From Spirochaetaceae bacterium (GTDB taxonomy: Bacteria; Spirochaetota; Spirochaetia; SZUA-6; Bin103), in assembly GCA_028821475.1 (NCBI GenBank), contig JAPPGB010000153.1, positions 1 through 33,963 of the forward strand: a stretch of 33,963 nt of DNA. Reading direction: 5' to 3'. Below are positions 7,752 to 14,907 of the stretch, one piece after another; the stretch's first letter is position 1, and every line of letters starts with the position of its first letter. The notes below the pieces were generated by a model. It did no database searches. It saw only the letters and a list, made by a program, of their open reading frames with translations, and was not told the origin of the DNA. The position numbers were made by a program, and so were the translations under genes.

Positions 7752-7877
7752 CTAGCGGCCCTGCCGTCGCCGCTTCCTGATACGGAAGCAGTAGACCTCA
7801 AGCAGGGCCGCGGCTATCCCCAGCAGCACGATGGCCCCTGCGACCAGGTAGCCAACGTCGGGGGTGGTATTCAACAT
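7752..7877 (-). CDS. 41-residue single-pass membrane protein
   Basis: A small frame with the full signature of a real membrane microprotein. ATG 7877 is preceded by taggaaacggga, with AGGA about 7 nt upstream. A short polar N-terminus (MLNTTPDVG) leads into one uninterrupted hydrophobic segment (YLVAGAIVLLGIAAALLEVY), then a strongly basic tail (RIRKRRRQGR). The charge pattern predicts N-out/C-in topology. Size and layout resemble CcmD-like or other accessory microproteins, but no cytochrome-maturation genes are nearby, so no function is assigned. It sits between the hairpin repeats and a structured region, on the same strand as the large lipoprotein gene but beyond that gene's terminator. 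Confidence 0.5.
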   Translation of the reverse strand: MLNTTPDVGYLVAGAIVLLGIAAALLEVYCFRIRKRRRQGR

Positions 7878-8107
7878 TCCCGTTTCCTACTACCGCGGCC
7901 AGGCACGGTGCGGTGAGAATGAGACGGGACTGGCCCGAGGGTGTGACGGCCGCTTATCATACTGGACCCTCCCCGAGTCAGTCCCGCTGATGGTCGTGTG
8001 CTTGTGCTCGTATCTACCTGAGTTGTGCGGCTCCGTGCCTCATGCCGATGCTGATAGCGGGATTGTGCACGATACCAACAGCGCTCCGGCAGCCACAAGA
8101 AAGAAAA
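7878..8107. other. Structured intergenic region with nested inverted repeats
   Basis: No gene recognised. AGGCACGG (7901-7908) pairs with CCGTGCCT (8033-8040). Inside it, CGGGACTG (7925-7932) pairs with CAGTCCCG (7979-7986), and inside that GAGGG (7937-7941) with CCCTC (7967-7971). On the minus strand this would form the 5' leader of the 41-residue membrane protein gene. It could be a regulatory RNA element or a protein-binding palindrome cluster. No known riboswitch motif was recognised. Confidence 0.3.
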
Positions 8108-8167
8108 GGGCCACCAGACGCGAGCGGGCAGGAGGTCTAGACCATACCGCACTTGCTCTGGTGGCCC
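8100..8167 (-). terminator. Intrinsic terminator of the large lipoprotein gene
   Basis: Minus strand, 24 bp past the TAG at 8191-8193. GGGCCACCAGA (8167 to 8157) pairs perfectly over 11 bp with TCTGGTGGCCC (8118 to 8108), followed by TTTTCTTTCTT. The loop is long (38 nt) and can fold further. Confidence 0.8.
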
Positions 8168-8190
8168 CGATTTTCACGCTTTGCTAACTC

Positions 8191-10224
8191 CTACGGCTCA
8201 TCCACTTCGTTGACACGAACCGAAAGGTCCTTGCTGTTTTCGGTCAGCGGCGTACCTGCGGTTTCAGCCCCCCAAGCCTTGTAGGTAACCGTGATGGTTA
8301 CGTTACCGGGCTTGAGAACCTGGAAGTTGATAGTGTGAGTGCCGGGGTCGGTGCCGCTTCCATCTTCCTGCAGCAGACCGATACCCGGAGTTCCCGCCTT
8401 GCCCGCAGGTCCGATCTTCACGGTTTCCGGATCGGATGAAGTAACCACGTAGCAGGACATTTCCGCGGTTCCCTCTTCGAGCCTGTCGGCGGGAACCGGC
8501 GTAGCCAGACCGACGCCGCAGATCTTGTTGTGGTTGGCCCCGTCCGCACCGGCCATGTCTTGTGCAAACTTGAACCCGGCTTCGGCGTTTGCGTCTCCGG
8601 TGAACACCAACTGGTGCCAGCCTCGCCGGTTCGGCGGGTCGGGGTCGTTGTGGTTGTCAGGGTCATTCCTGCGATAGTCCACGTTCCTAGGATTGTGGAA
8701 GTTGAAGTTCTGCGGCGCATCGAACTGCCCCACGTCGTACCTCCAACTGAGCACCGGCCGCAACTCCACGCGCAACAGCAAGGAGTTGTCATCGGCCGAA
8801 CGTGCGCGAGTGTCATCGTCGTCCGTTGCACTGAAGGTGAAGGTAACCACATCCCCCGTGTTATGCAGCACGTCAATCAACACCTCGGTAGTCCCGTCAG
8901 CGATCTCGTTGTAACCTACCACGATAGCCCGATCGGGATGACTCGACTTGGCAGTGAACCTGATGTCGTCACCGTCGGGATCCGTGAAGTAGTCGTTGAG
9001 GTTGAGTGCCGCCGCGTCAGCCGCCTTGCTCACCACGATCTTGTAGAGCGGTTCCTCGGGGCTGTTCACGAATATCGGATCGCCATCGTCATCCTTGAAC
9101 AGCGGATCGGCTCCGTCATCCGGGTAATCCGGCGTCTCCAGAGTAGCCGCTGCCGTGGAAGCCATCGCCAACTGATGCAGTCCGGGGTTGTCACCCTTGC
9201 GCTTCGGAGCACGGTTGTTGATGTGTATCTCGAATGTCTCCACCAATGCGTTGGTGTCCGAGTTGCGCACTTCGACGGTGGCGTCTCCCTTCGCTATGGC
9301 CAGAACCTCCCAGTAGCCGTCCTTCTTCGTTACGGTCAACAGATTCTGGTTCCCGCTCCTGACGGTGGTGCCGTCCGGAGCCATCACCTTGCAGGTGTCA
9401 CCAACGTCGAGCGTGTCGCAGTCGGTGCTGGCACCCGTGGTCTCTTCCTGGTCTCCGTCGCCGACCGTGACCTCGAACGACAGCTCGACCGACTCTCCAT
9501 TTGCATCGGTCGCGGTCACGGTAATCGTTGCGGTACCGTCGGCCACACCGGTCACGGTCACCACGCTGCCTTCGACAGCTACGGTCGCCACGTCGGTGTC
9601 GGACGACTGAGCGCTGTAGGTGAGATCCGTACCGTCGACGCTGTCTCCAACGTTGACCGAAGTAGTTTCGCCGGCGCCTACCGTTATGCCATCGATGGTT
9701 CCGACAATAGTGGGTCCGGTCGCTGCCTCGACGACGAAGAGCCTCAGAACGACGCTGGCCGACAGGTCATCGGGGTCCGTCGCAGTAACCGTGACATCGG
9801 CTCTGCCACTTGCCACGGCGGTCACGTACAAGTGAGTGTAAGTGCTTGTTACGCCGTCCTCGGTAACCTGTACCTGTACCAGTTCTGCCGTTGCGACTTC
9901 CTCGTTCGACGAAGTCACGCTGAACTGCAGCGGCGCGGTCCCGGCGGTGGCGTCAGGGTCAGAGAACCACCTATCGACCTGGTGCCAGTCGTACGTGTCG
10001 TCACTCACCTCAAGGGTGTACGCGCCGTGCGCTCTGACGCCGTCTGCGGTGAGAGCCGGTGCTACCCCTCCGGACTCGCCGGGATCACCGGTGTCTCCCT
10101 GGTCTCCCTGGTCTCCCTCTTCGCCAGTTGGCCCTACGGCGCCCTGGCAAGCCACCATCGCGAACCCCAGGGCCGCGACCATCATCAGCAGCGCAATTCG
10201 TTTGATTGCGCCCCATTCCTTCAT
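8191..10224 (-). CDS. Large surface lipoprotein with collagen-like stalk and Ig/cadherin-like domains
   Basis: 677-residue exported protein. The signal peptide (IKRIALLMMVAALGFAMVAC) ends in a lipobox-like VAC. The mature Cys is followed at once by eight Gly-X-Y triplets (GAVGPTGEEGDQGDQGDTG and on), a short collagen-like stalk. Several beta-sandwich modules of about 80-110 residues follow. They are Asp/Thr/Val-rich and end in TVTATDPDD- or TITVTATDANG-type strands, typical of Ig-like/BIg2 and cadherin-like repeats. One holds DYFTDPDGDDIRF, a calcium-type motif. ATG 10224 has GGAGGG six bases upstream and gives a normal signal peptide. An in-frame ATG at 10326 has an even better AGGAGG but would add 34 polar residues before the signal. 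It is probably a surface adhesin or scaffold. Monocistronic, with repeat site C upstream. Confidence 0.85.
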   Translation of the reverse strand: MKEWGAIKRIALLMMVAALGFAMVACQGAVGPTGEEGDQGDQGDTGDPGESGGVAPALTADGVRAHGAYTLEVSDDTYDWHQVDRWFSDPDATAGTAPLQFSVTSSNEEVATAELVQVQVTEDGVTSTYTHLYVTAVASGRADVTVTATDPDDLSASVVLRLFVVEAATGPTIVGTIDGITVGAGETTSVNVGDSVDGTDLTYSAQSSDTDVATVAVEGSVVTVTGVADGTATITVTATDANGESVELSFEVTVGDGDQEETTGASTDCDTLDVGDTCKVMAPDGTTVRSGNQNLLTVTKKDGYWEVLAIAKGDATVEVRNSDTNALVETFEIHINNRAPKRKGDNPGLHQLAMASTAAATLETPDYPDDGADPLFKDDDGDPIFVNSPEEPLYKIVVSKAADAAALNLNDYFTDPDGDDIRFTAKSSHPDRAIVVGYNEIADGTTEVLIDVLHNTGDVVTFTFSATDDDDTRARSADDNSLLLRVELRPVLSWRYDVGQFDAPQNFNFHNPRNVDYRRNDPDNHNDPDPPNRRGWHQLVFTGDANAEAGFKFAQDMAGADGANHNKICGVGLATPVPADRLEEGTAEMSCYVVTSSDPETVKIGPAGKAGTPGIGLLQEDGSGTDPGTHTINFQVLKPGNVTITVTYKAWGAETAGTPLTENSKDLSVRVNEVDEP

Positions 10225-10326
10225 GTTATCCCTCCGCATTGTGAGATTAAGCCCGTCGCGATGGCGCACAGCCGCACTGCGCGCCCTATCAGTACAAAAT
10301 TGGGAATGTCGGTATACGTCGTACAT

Positions 10327-10866
10327 TAAACCTCCTGCCCCGACATGGATTATTACGGTCCGATTGACAACCGCATTTCCTGCTCGCGTGCCACGAGGCT
10401 AACAAAATTCCGGTCAGTGACAAACGATCCTGTGCGTGAAGAAGGCGTTAAGTTCGTGAAACCCGACAAATATTCGCGAACCGGGAATCGTCCTGATTCA
10501 CGTCCGATAATGTGTTCGCGGAACCGCTGAATCGCGAACATGAATGCGCGCTTACGCTGAAACGCGAACGATCAGACAACAATCCATGGCAGCTAATACT
10601 TGATTTGGAGGCGCTCATTGTTCGCCGCGGCGGTCTCGAAGTGAAACGTTACGCAAGACTGTCGCGAATTTCTGTCGCTCACGGACACGTGGGCTGGCAT
10701 CGTATGCCATGCCGTGTTCCGGAGATTGCTCGCTTGTTGGAATGAAGACACCCTGCGATCACGAGTCGAAGCTGCTTGACGAAGTCAGCCGGATAGGGAA
10801 CACTCGGAGTTCATGTCCACGGCACGATCGTGAACGTACCGATAGGATAAGTGCTCAGGAATAGTG
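10327..10866. other. Divergent intergenic region between the lipoprotein and LytTR gene 2
   Basis: About 540 bp, clearly more A/T-rich than the neighbouring genes. No convincing gene is present; a 77-codon plus-strand frame at 10512-10745 has no domain and no Shine-Dalgarno. It is crowded with TTCGCGAA/TTCACG-like words: 10453, 10473, 10497, 10515, 10531, 10561 and 10672. This suggests a multi-site control region serving both divergent genes. Confidence 0.4.
10452..10480 (-). promoter_or_regulatory. Composite direct-repeat site C (candidate LytTR operator)
   Basis: Read on the minus strand: GTTCGCGAA, 11 bp, TTTCACGAA, then CTT, as at site A (ATTCACGAA, 11 bp, ATTCACGAA, CTT). It points at the lipoprotein gene, 126 bp from the ATG at 10326 and 228 bp from the ATG at 10224. 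Further half-sites lie to its right. Confidence 0.5.
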
Positions 10867-11922
10867 ATGACACCGACTACAGCAACGCGCCGGCGGAACG
10901 GCAAGCATGTACAGGAATCGATGCCGCATGGTTACCGGGAAATGCTCAGTGGGCACACGGTCCGCGTCAACGTAGCCTTGAGTGGCGCCTTCGTCTTGGT
11001 CCTGGCGCTCGTGGGTCCGGTTGGTTCTTTCGATGCTCTCGGGCTGCCGGAACGCTTGGCGTTCGGTTTGCTGTATGCCTGTGTGTGTTGGCCCATTTTC
11101 TATTCGCAGATAGTGGTGACGCTGTACTTCTTTCGCTTCCGGAGGCCGTTGCAGATCGGGATAGCCTTGACGATCGCGACGATGTGTTCGGCCCTTCCGG
11201 CGAGCGCCGTGGTAATCGCGGTCGAATCTCTGGCGCACCCCTCCTATTCCAAGAAGCTCGACATCCTGCAATTGTACTTCCTGGTCACCGCCCAGGCGTG
11301 GGCCTGGACCATGCTGTCCTGGTACCTGCTACGACAGCGAGTCAGACACACGGCGGCCGCGGAGCCCACCGGCGCGGTCGGCACCGTGCTTGCGACGCCC
11401 AGCGAGGCAAACGGGGCGACGCCTTCCGAGGGTGGGGACTCGACTGGGTACGAGCCGTCAGGTTCCAGCGGCACATCGCCTGACACATCGCCTGCAGTTG
11501 GCGTTCAGGACGACTCCAAGGACCCGCGGGCAGGTAATGGTGGCGGGCCGAAGGCGGAACAGGCCCTCGTGGTCCCGCAGCGATCCAACGCGCCACGCCC
11601 GGCTGACCGGCCGCGTGCTCCTCTCCTGAGACTGCTGCCGGAGAGGCTGGGTACCGACCTCATCTACATAAAGAGCGAGGATCACTATCTCGAAGTGCAC
11701 ACCACCGTCGGTTCGAGTCTGATAAAGATGCGGTTCTCGGACGCGGTGGCCGAGCTCAGCGACCATGGGATGCAGGTGCACCGCAGCTATTGGGTGGCAA
11801 CCCGTCACGTCACCCGATCGGTGAGGAGCGGCAAGCGGACAATGCTGCGCCTCACAGGAGACCACAAGGTACCCGTGAGCGTGACCCACCTGCCTGCCGT
11901 GCGTGCCGCCCTGCGCCGCTGA
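10867..11922 (+). CDS. Membrane-anchored LytTR-family transcription factor 2
   Basis: Four predicted membrane helices (VRVNVALSGAFVLVLALV; LAFGLLYACVCWPIFYSQI; IGIALTIATMCSALPASAV; LQLYFLVTAQAWAWTMLSW) are followed by a polar, Pro/Ser/Gly-rich linker. A C-terminal LytTR DNA-binding domain comes last (DLIYIKSEDHYLEVHTT, MRFSDAVAEL, VHRSYWVATRHVTRSV, LRLTGDHKVPVS). The last ~95 residues are almost identical to those of LytTR protein 3, whereas the membrane half has diverged. ATG 10867 has AGGA six bases upstream and is chosen; ATG 10921 (MPHGYREML) would match the shortest paralogue start. No receiver or kinase domain is present, so the membrane part or the linker must carry any sensing function. 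It is transcribed divergently from the lipoprotein gene. Confidence 0.9.
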   Translation: MTPTTATRRRNGKHVQESMPHGYREMLSGHTVRVNVALSGAFVLVLALVGPVGSFDALGLPERLAFGLLYACVCWPIFYSQIVVTLYFFRFRRPLQIGIALTIATMCSALPASAVVIAVESLAHPSYSKKLDILQLYFLVTAQAWAWTMLSWYLLRQRVRHTAAAEPTGAVGTVLATPSEANGATPSEGGDSTGYEPSGSSGTSPDTSPAVGVQDDSKDPRAGNGGGPKAEQALVVPQRSNAPRPADRPRAPLLRLLPERLGTDLIYIKSEDHYLEVHTTVGSSLIKMRFSDAVAELSDHGMQVHRSYWVATRHVTRSVRSGKRTMLRLTGDHKVPVSVTHLPAVRAALRR

Positions 11923-12254
11923 CTGCGGCGCAGCCTCATCCAGCGCCACGCTCAAGGATCACGGTGTGGCTGCTTCTACCATTTCTGGTAGTGACGTACA
12001 TGACCGTTTGATCCAGAATCAGGGATCAATGAGCATTCGGTTCCTACGGTACCTGGGGTGGATCCTTTGACGTTCCACCAATCGTGTCGCCCCACAGCGG
12101 GGCTTGGGTGGCATCGTGTATCCGCAACCGGGCGTCGCCGCCACCGCCGTGCTAGGCTGGTCGACACCGGCACTGCCGGTAGCAGTGGCGCTGCGGCGGC
12201 GAAGGCCGGCAGTGCGCCAATGACGCCGTGGCAGCGAGGAGCGCAGGATCCGGC
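11923..12254. other. Intergenic region between LytTR gene 2 and the LuxR-type gene
   Basis: About 330 bp without a gene. Two small perfect hairpins lie close together: CTACCA-tttc-TGGTAG (11976-11991) and TGATCC ... GGATCA (about 12010-12028). Neither has a T tract, so neither is a good terminator. The composite repeat seen elsewhere is absent here. The promoter of the LuxR-type gene probably lies in the last ~150 bp. Confidence 0.3.
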
Positions 12255-13433
12255 ATGAGCCGGCAGGCGAGGTTCGAGCGCATCCTCGCCTCTTTGCATG
12301 AGGCAATGTTCGACGACTCCCACTGGGTAGAAACGTCTGCTCTCATCGACGAGGCCTGCGGAGCCAAGGGCAATCACCTGGTGTTCCAAACGACATCACG
12401 GGACGACGACATCGCGCCCCTCTTCATGCGTTTCTGCTACCGCGGAGAACATCGCAGCGAATGGGAACGGGAGTACCTTGCCAACGACTACCCAGCGGAT
12501 GAGCACCTGCCACGCCTGCGACAACTGCCGGGCGATAGGATTGTCCACGTCACCGAACTTCTCTCCGAGGCGCAGTTGAAGCACTCGGCGACCTACAACG
12601 AGATAATGCCGCGCTACCACTTCCAGGACGGGTTGAATGTCCGCCTCGATGGACCGAGGGGCTCGCGAATCGTCTGGGGGATCGCAGATCCGAGTGACGG
12701 CAAGGGGTGGTCCACCGATCAGGTCGACATGGTCGCGCGACTGCTGCCGCACGTTCGTCAGTTCGTTCGGATGCGTCACGCATTGGTCGAAGCCCGTGGG
12801 CTGCAGACGACGCTTGAGCGGCTCCTCGACAACACGCGGGCCGGGGTGATTCAACTCGACCGACAGAAACGCGTCGTGGCAGCGAACGACCGTGCCCGGG
12901 AGCTGCTCTGCCAAGGGACTCTGCTATCCGATCGCGCCGGCCTGCTCCACCTCGCGGTACCGATCGACAACTCCCACCTTCAGCGGCTGTTGGATCGCGC
13001 TCTTCCACGTTTCGGAGGACAGGGCGAGAGCGGATCGATGGTGGTGAGGCACCCAAACAGCTACCCGCCATTGATCGCACTGCACGTCACGCCGGTTGAG
13101 GACCGGGACACCGGCTTCCGGTCTGTGCGCCCGGCTGCGCTGGTGCTGGCCATCGAACCGAATAACCAGGGACGAATTGATCGAAAGGTGCTCAGAACGA
13201 ATCTCGGGCTGTCGGCGGCCGAGAGCGAAGTGGCGGCCCTGGTCGCCGAGGGAAAGTCGATCCGGGAAGTCCGAGGGACGATCGGGCGAGGGGAACATAC
13301 GGTGCGCTGGCACATCAAGCAGGCTTACGCGAAGCTCGGGGTGTCCTGCCGGGCGGAATTCACGAAGCTCGTGCAAGCGGTCGGTGGGATTCTTCCAAGA
13401 GACGAAGGGGCTCTCGACCGAAGTGACGGATAG
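12255..13433 (+). CDS. LuxR-type HTH transcriptional regulator with a PAS-like domain
   Basis: 392 residues. The N-terminal third starts SRQARFERILASLHEAMFDDSHW, an opening common in a group of one-component LuxR regulators. A PAS-like segment (LERLLDNTRAGVIQLDRQKRVVAANDRA, about residues 175-230) suggests a small-molecule or redox sensing pocket. The C-terminus is a GerE/LuxR HTH: LGLSAAESEVAALVAEGKS, a recognition-helix region EHTVRWHIKQAYAKLG, and EFTKLVQ. ATG 12255 has AGGA eight bases upstream. The next gene, LytTR 3, starts about 100 bp later on the same strand, so the two may be co-transcribed. A broken paralogue lies at 1405-1735. The ATTCACGAA word at about 13354 lies inside the coding sequence and is probably chance. 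Confidence 0.85.
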   Translation: MSRQARFERILASLHEAMFDDSHWVETSALIDEACGAKGNHLVFQTTSRDDDIAPLFMRFCYRGEHRSEWEREYLANDYPADEHLPRLRQLPGDRIVHVTELLSEAQLKHSATYNEIMPRYHFQDGLNVRLDGPRGSRIVWGIADPSDGKGWSTDQVDMVARLLPHVRQFVRMRHALVEARGLQTTLERLLDNTRAGVIQLDRQKRVVAANDRARELLCQGTLLSDRAGLLHLAVPIDNSHLQRLLDRALPRFGGQGESGSMVVRHPNSYPPLIALHVTPVEDRDTGFRSVRPAALVLAIEPNNQGRIDRKVLRTNLGLSAAESEVAALVAEGKSIREVRGTIGRGEHTVRWHIKQAYAKLGVSCRAEFTKLVQAVGGILPRDEGALDRSDG

Positions 13434-13531
13434 AGCGGAGCGAATGGCCCAACCGTTCCCCGCTCGGGGCGGTTGTCACGGGAGCTGGATCCCTGCACAG
13501 CACGGCACCGGCGTGCGTAGTCGGTAGCCGG

Positions 13532-14587
13532 GTGACCGACACTTCCGGCGGTGCCGTGAGAGCTCGGCCGGCGACGATGGAGCGTGGCTACGTCGAAATG
13601 CTGAGCGCATGCATGGTGAAGGTCACGATCGCCACCTGCCTTGCGGTAGCAGCCGTGTATTCACTGATCGGTCCCCTCGGCTCCTACTCGGTAGCGAAAC
13701 TCTTGGATCGCTGGGCATACGGCGTGCTCTGCGCCGTCGAGGGATGGCCCGTGCACTACTCACTCACAGTCGTGACGCTCTATTTGCTGCGTTCTCGAAA
13801 GCCTGCCGAAGCACTGGCGGGTGTGGTGACGGCGGCGTTGATCGTGGCGCTCCCGAATACGGCGTGGACGCTGATGATCGACCGCTTGGTCATCCGCACC
13901 CTGCCAACCGAGCTCGGCCCGCTCGAGGTATATCTGCTGGTCGCGAGCACGACCGTGGTCTGCAGCGTTCTCTATTTCTACGTGATGTGGCTACGCATCA
14001 GGCATGGCCGGTCTGCCACGGATGCCGGTCGTGGCCGGGCGGCGCCCGCCGATGCGGCAGCCGAGCCGCTCGGAACGACCGACACGGGCGAAGACAAGAC
14101 CGAACAACATCGCTCGGAACCCAACTACCCGTCGCCGGCCATTGCACCCGACGGTGCCTCGGCCGAGGCTCAGGCCGAAACTGCGGATTCGCAGGTGCAA
14201 CCAGGAGACGAGATGCCGGCGGCGGAACAGAGACCTGCCGACCCACGTGAACTCGCTCTTCACCGGCCCGCCTGGCGGGTCGGCACCGTGCTGCAACTGC
14301 TGCCTGATCGGCTGGGAACGGACCTCGTCTACATCAAGAGCGAGGACCACTACCTCCAAGTGCACACCACGGTTGGCTCAAGCCTCATCAAGATGCGGTT
14401 CTCGGACGCGGTGGCCGGGCTCGGCGACCGCGGCATCCAGGTGCACCGCAGTTACTGGGTCGCTACCCGCCACGTGACCAAGGCGGTGCGCAGCGGCAAG
14501 CGCACGCTGCTGCGCCTCACCGGGGACCACAAGGTTCCGGTGAGCGTTACCCACGTACACGCCGTGCGCGCCCTCCTCGCCCGCTGA
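13532..14587 (+). CDS. Membrane-anchored LytTR-family transcription factor 3
   Basis: Same architecture as proteins 1 and 2. Four hydrophobic helices (VTIATCLAVAAVYSLIGPL; AYGVLCAVEGWPVHYSL; ALAGVVTAALIVALP; LEVYLLVASTTVVCSVLYFYV) lead into a linker of about 100 residues rich in Ala, Glu and Pro. A LytTR domain follows (DLVYIKSEDHYLQVHTT, MRFSDAVAGL, VHRSYWVATRHVTKAV, LRLTGDHKVPVS). The LytTR domain differs from that of protein 2 at only a handful of positions, pointing to recent duplication or conversion of the DNA-binding end. The GTG at 13532 and the ATG at 13577 (MERGYVEML) are both possible, and neither has a strong Shine-Dalgarno. It follows the LuxR-type gene and is probably in its operon. 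Confidence 0.88.
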   Translation: MTDTSGGAVRARPATMERGYVEMLSACMVKVTIATCLAVAAVYSLIGPLGSYSVAKLLDRWAYGVLCAVEGWPVHYSLTVVTLYLLRSRKPAEALAGVVTAALIVALPNTAWTLMIDRLVIRTLPTELGPLEVYLLVASTTVVCSVLYFYVMWLRIRHGRSATDAGRGRAAPADAAAEPLGTTDTGEDKTEQHRSEPNYPSPAIAPDGASAEAQAETADSQVQPGDEMPAAEQRPADPRELALHRPAWRVGTVLQLLPDRLGTDLVYIKSEDHYLQVHTTVGSSLIKMRFSDAVAGLGDRGIQVHRSYWVATRHVTKAVRSGKRTLLRLTGDHKVPVSVTHVHAVRALLAR

Positions 14588-14907
14588 CAACGCGCACGCA
14601 GTGCTCTTCTCCCGACTCCCGTACGTGGACCGGTCCGAGACCAAGGCGGGCCAGATCTACGTCGGCGAGTTCATGATCGCCACCGGCTCGGCACCGACAC
14701 TTGGTGCGCGCCCAACACCGAGAACCTCGGTCGCCACAGATCCGCGACTACGCCACCAACTACGGCAACGGCAAGATGCCGTCCGACTTCGACGTGGCGT
14801 ACGACATCGCGGCGGCCACGACTCGTATCGCGGCTGCCGCCGGTTCCGCCCTGACACGTCCGGACGCGATGGGGCCAAGGCCGCCGGCAGGCAGCGGTTC
14901 TGGGGCG
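14588..14907 (+). pseudogene. Possible remnant of a protein-coding gene, three frames
   Basis: Protein-like pieces appear in succession in different frames: AGQIYVGEFMIATGS (about 14648-14692), DTWCAPNTENLG (about 14695-14730), and RDYATNYGNGKMPSDFDVAYD continuing to AAATTRIAAAAG (about 14740-14850). Joined, they read like one smooth protein segment of 60-70 residues. This suggests a gene fragment broken by two small indels. I do not recognise the family. Non-coding GC-rich DNA could give the same impression by chance. Confidence 0.25.

Noticed and set aside
7864-8187. 107-codon plus-strand frame
   Set aside because: It runs through the lipoprotein terminator and the nested inverted repeats, with no domain and no good start.
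8530-10329. 599-codon plus-strand frame opposite the lipoprotein gene
   Set aside because: The minus strand has a Shine-Dalgarno, signal peptide, lipobox, Ig-like modules and a terminator. The plus frame has none of these.
10512-10745. 77-codon frame upstream of LytTR gene 2
   Set aside because: No Shine-Dalgarno and no domain; it overlaps the repeat-rich control region.
11976-12028. Two small hairpins after LytTR gene 2 considered as a terminator
   Set aside because: Stems of six pairs and no T tract on either strand.
13354-13362. ATTCACGAA inside the LuxR-type gene
   Set aside because: A single 9-mer without a partner at 20 bp, in coding sequence for a conserved HTH segment; treated as chance.
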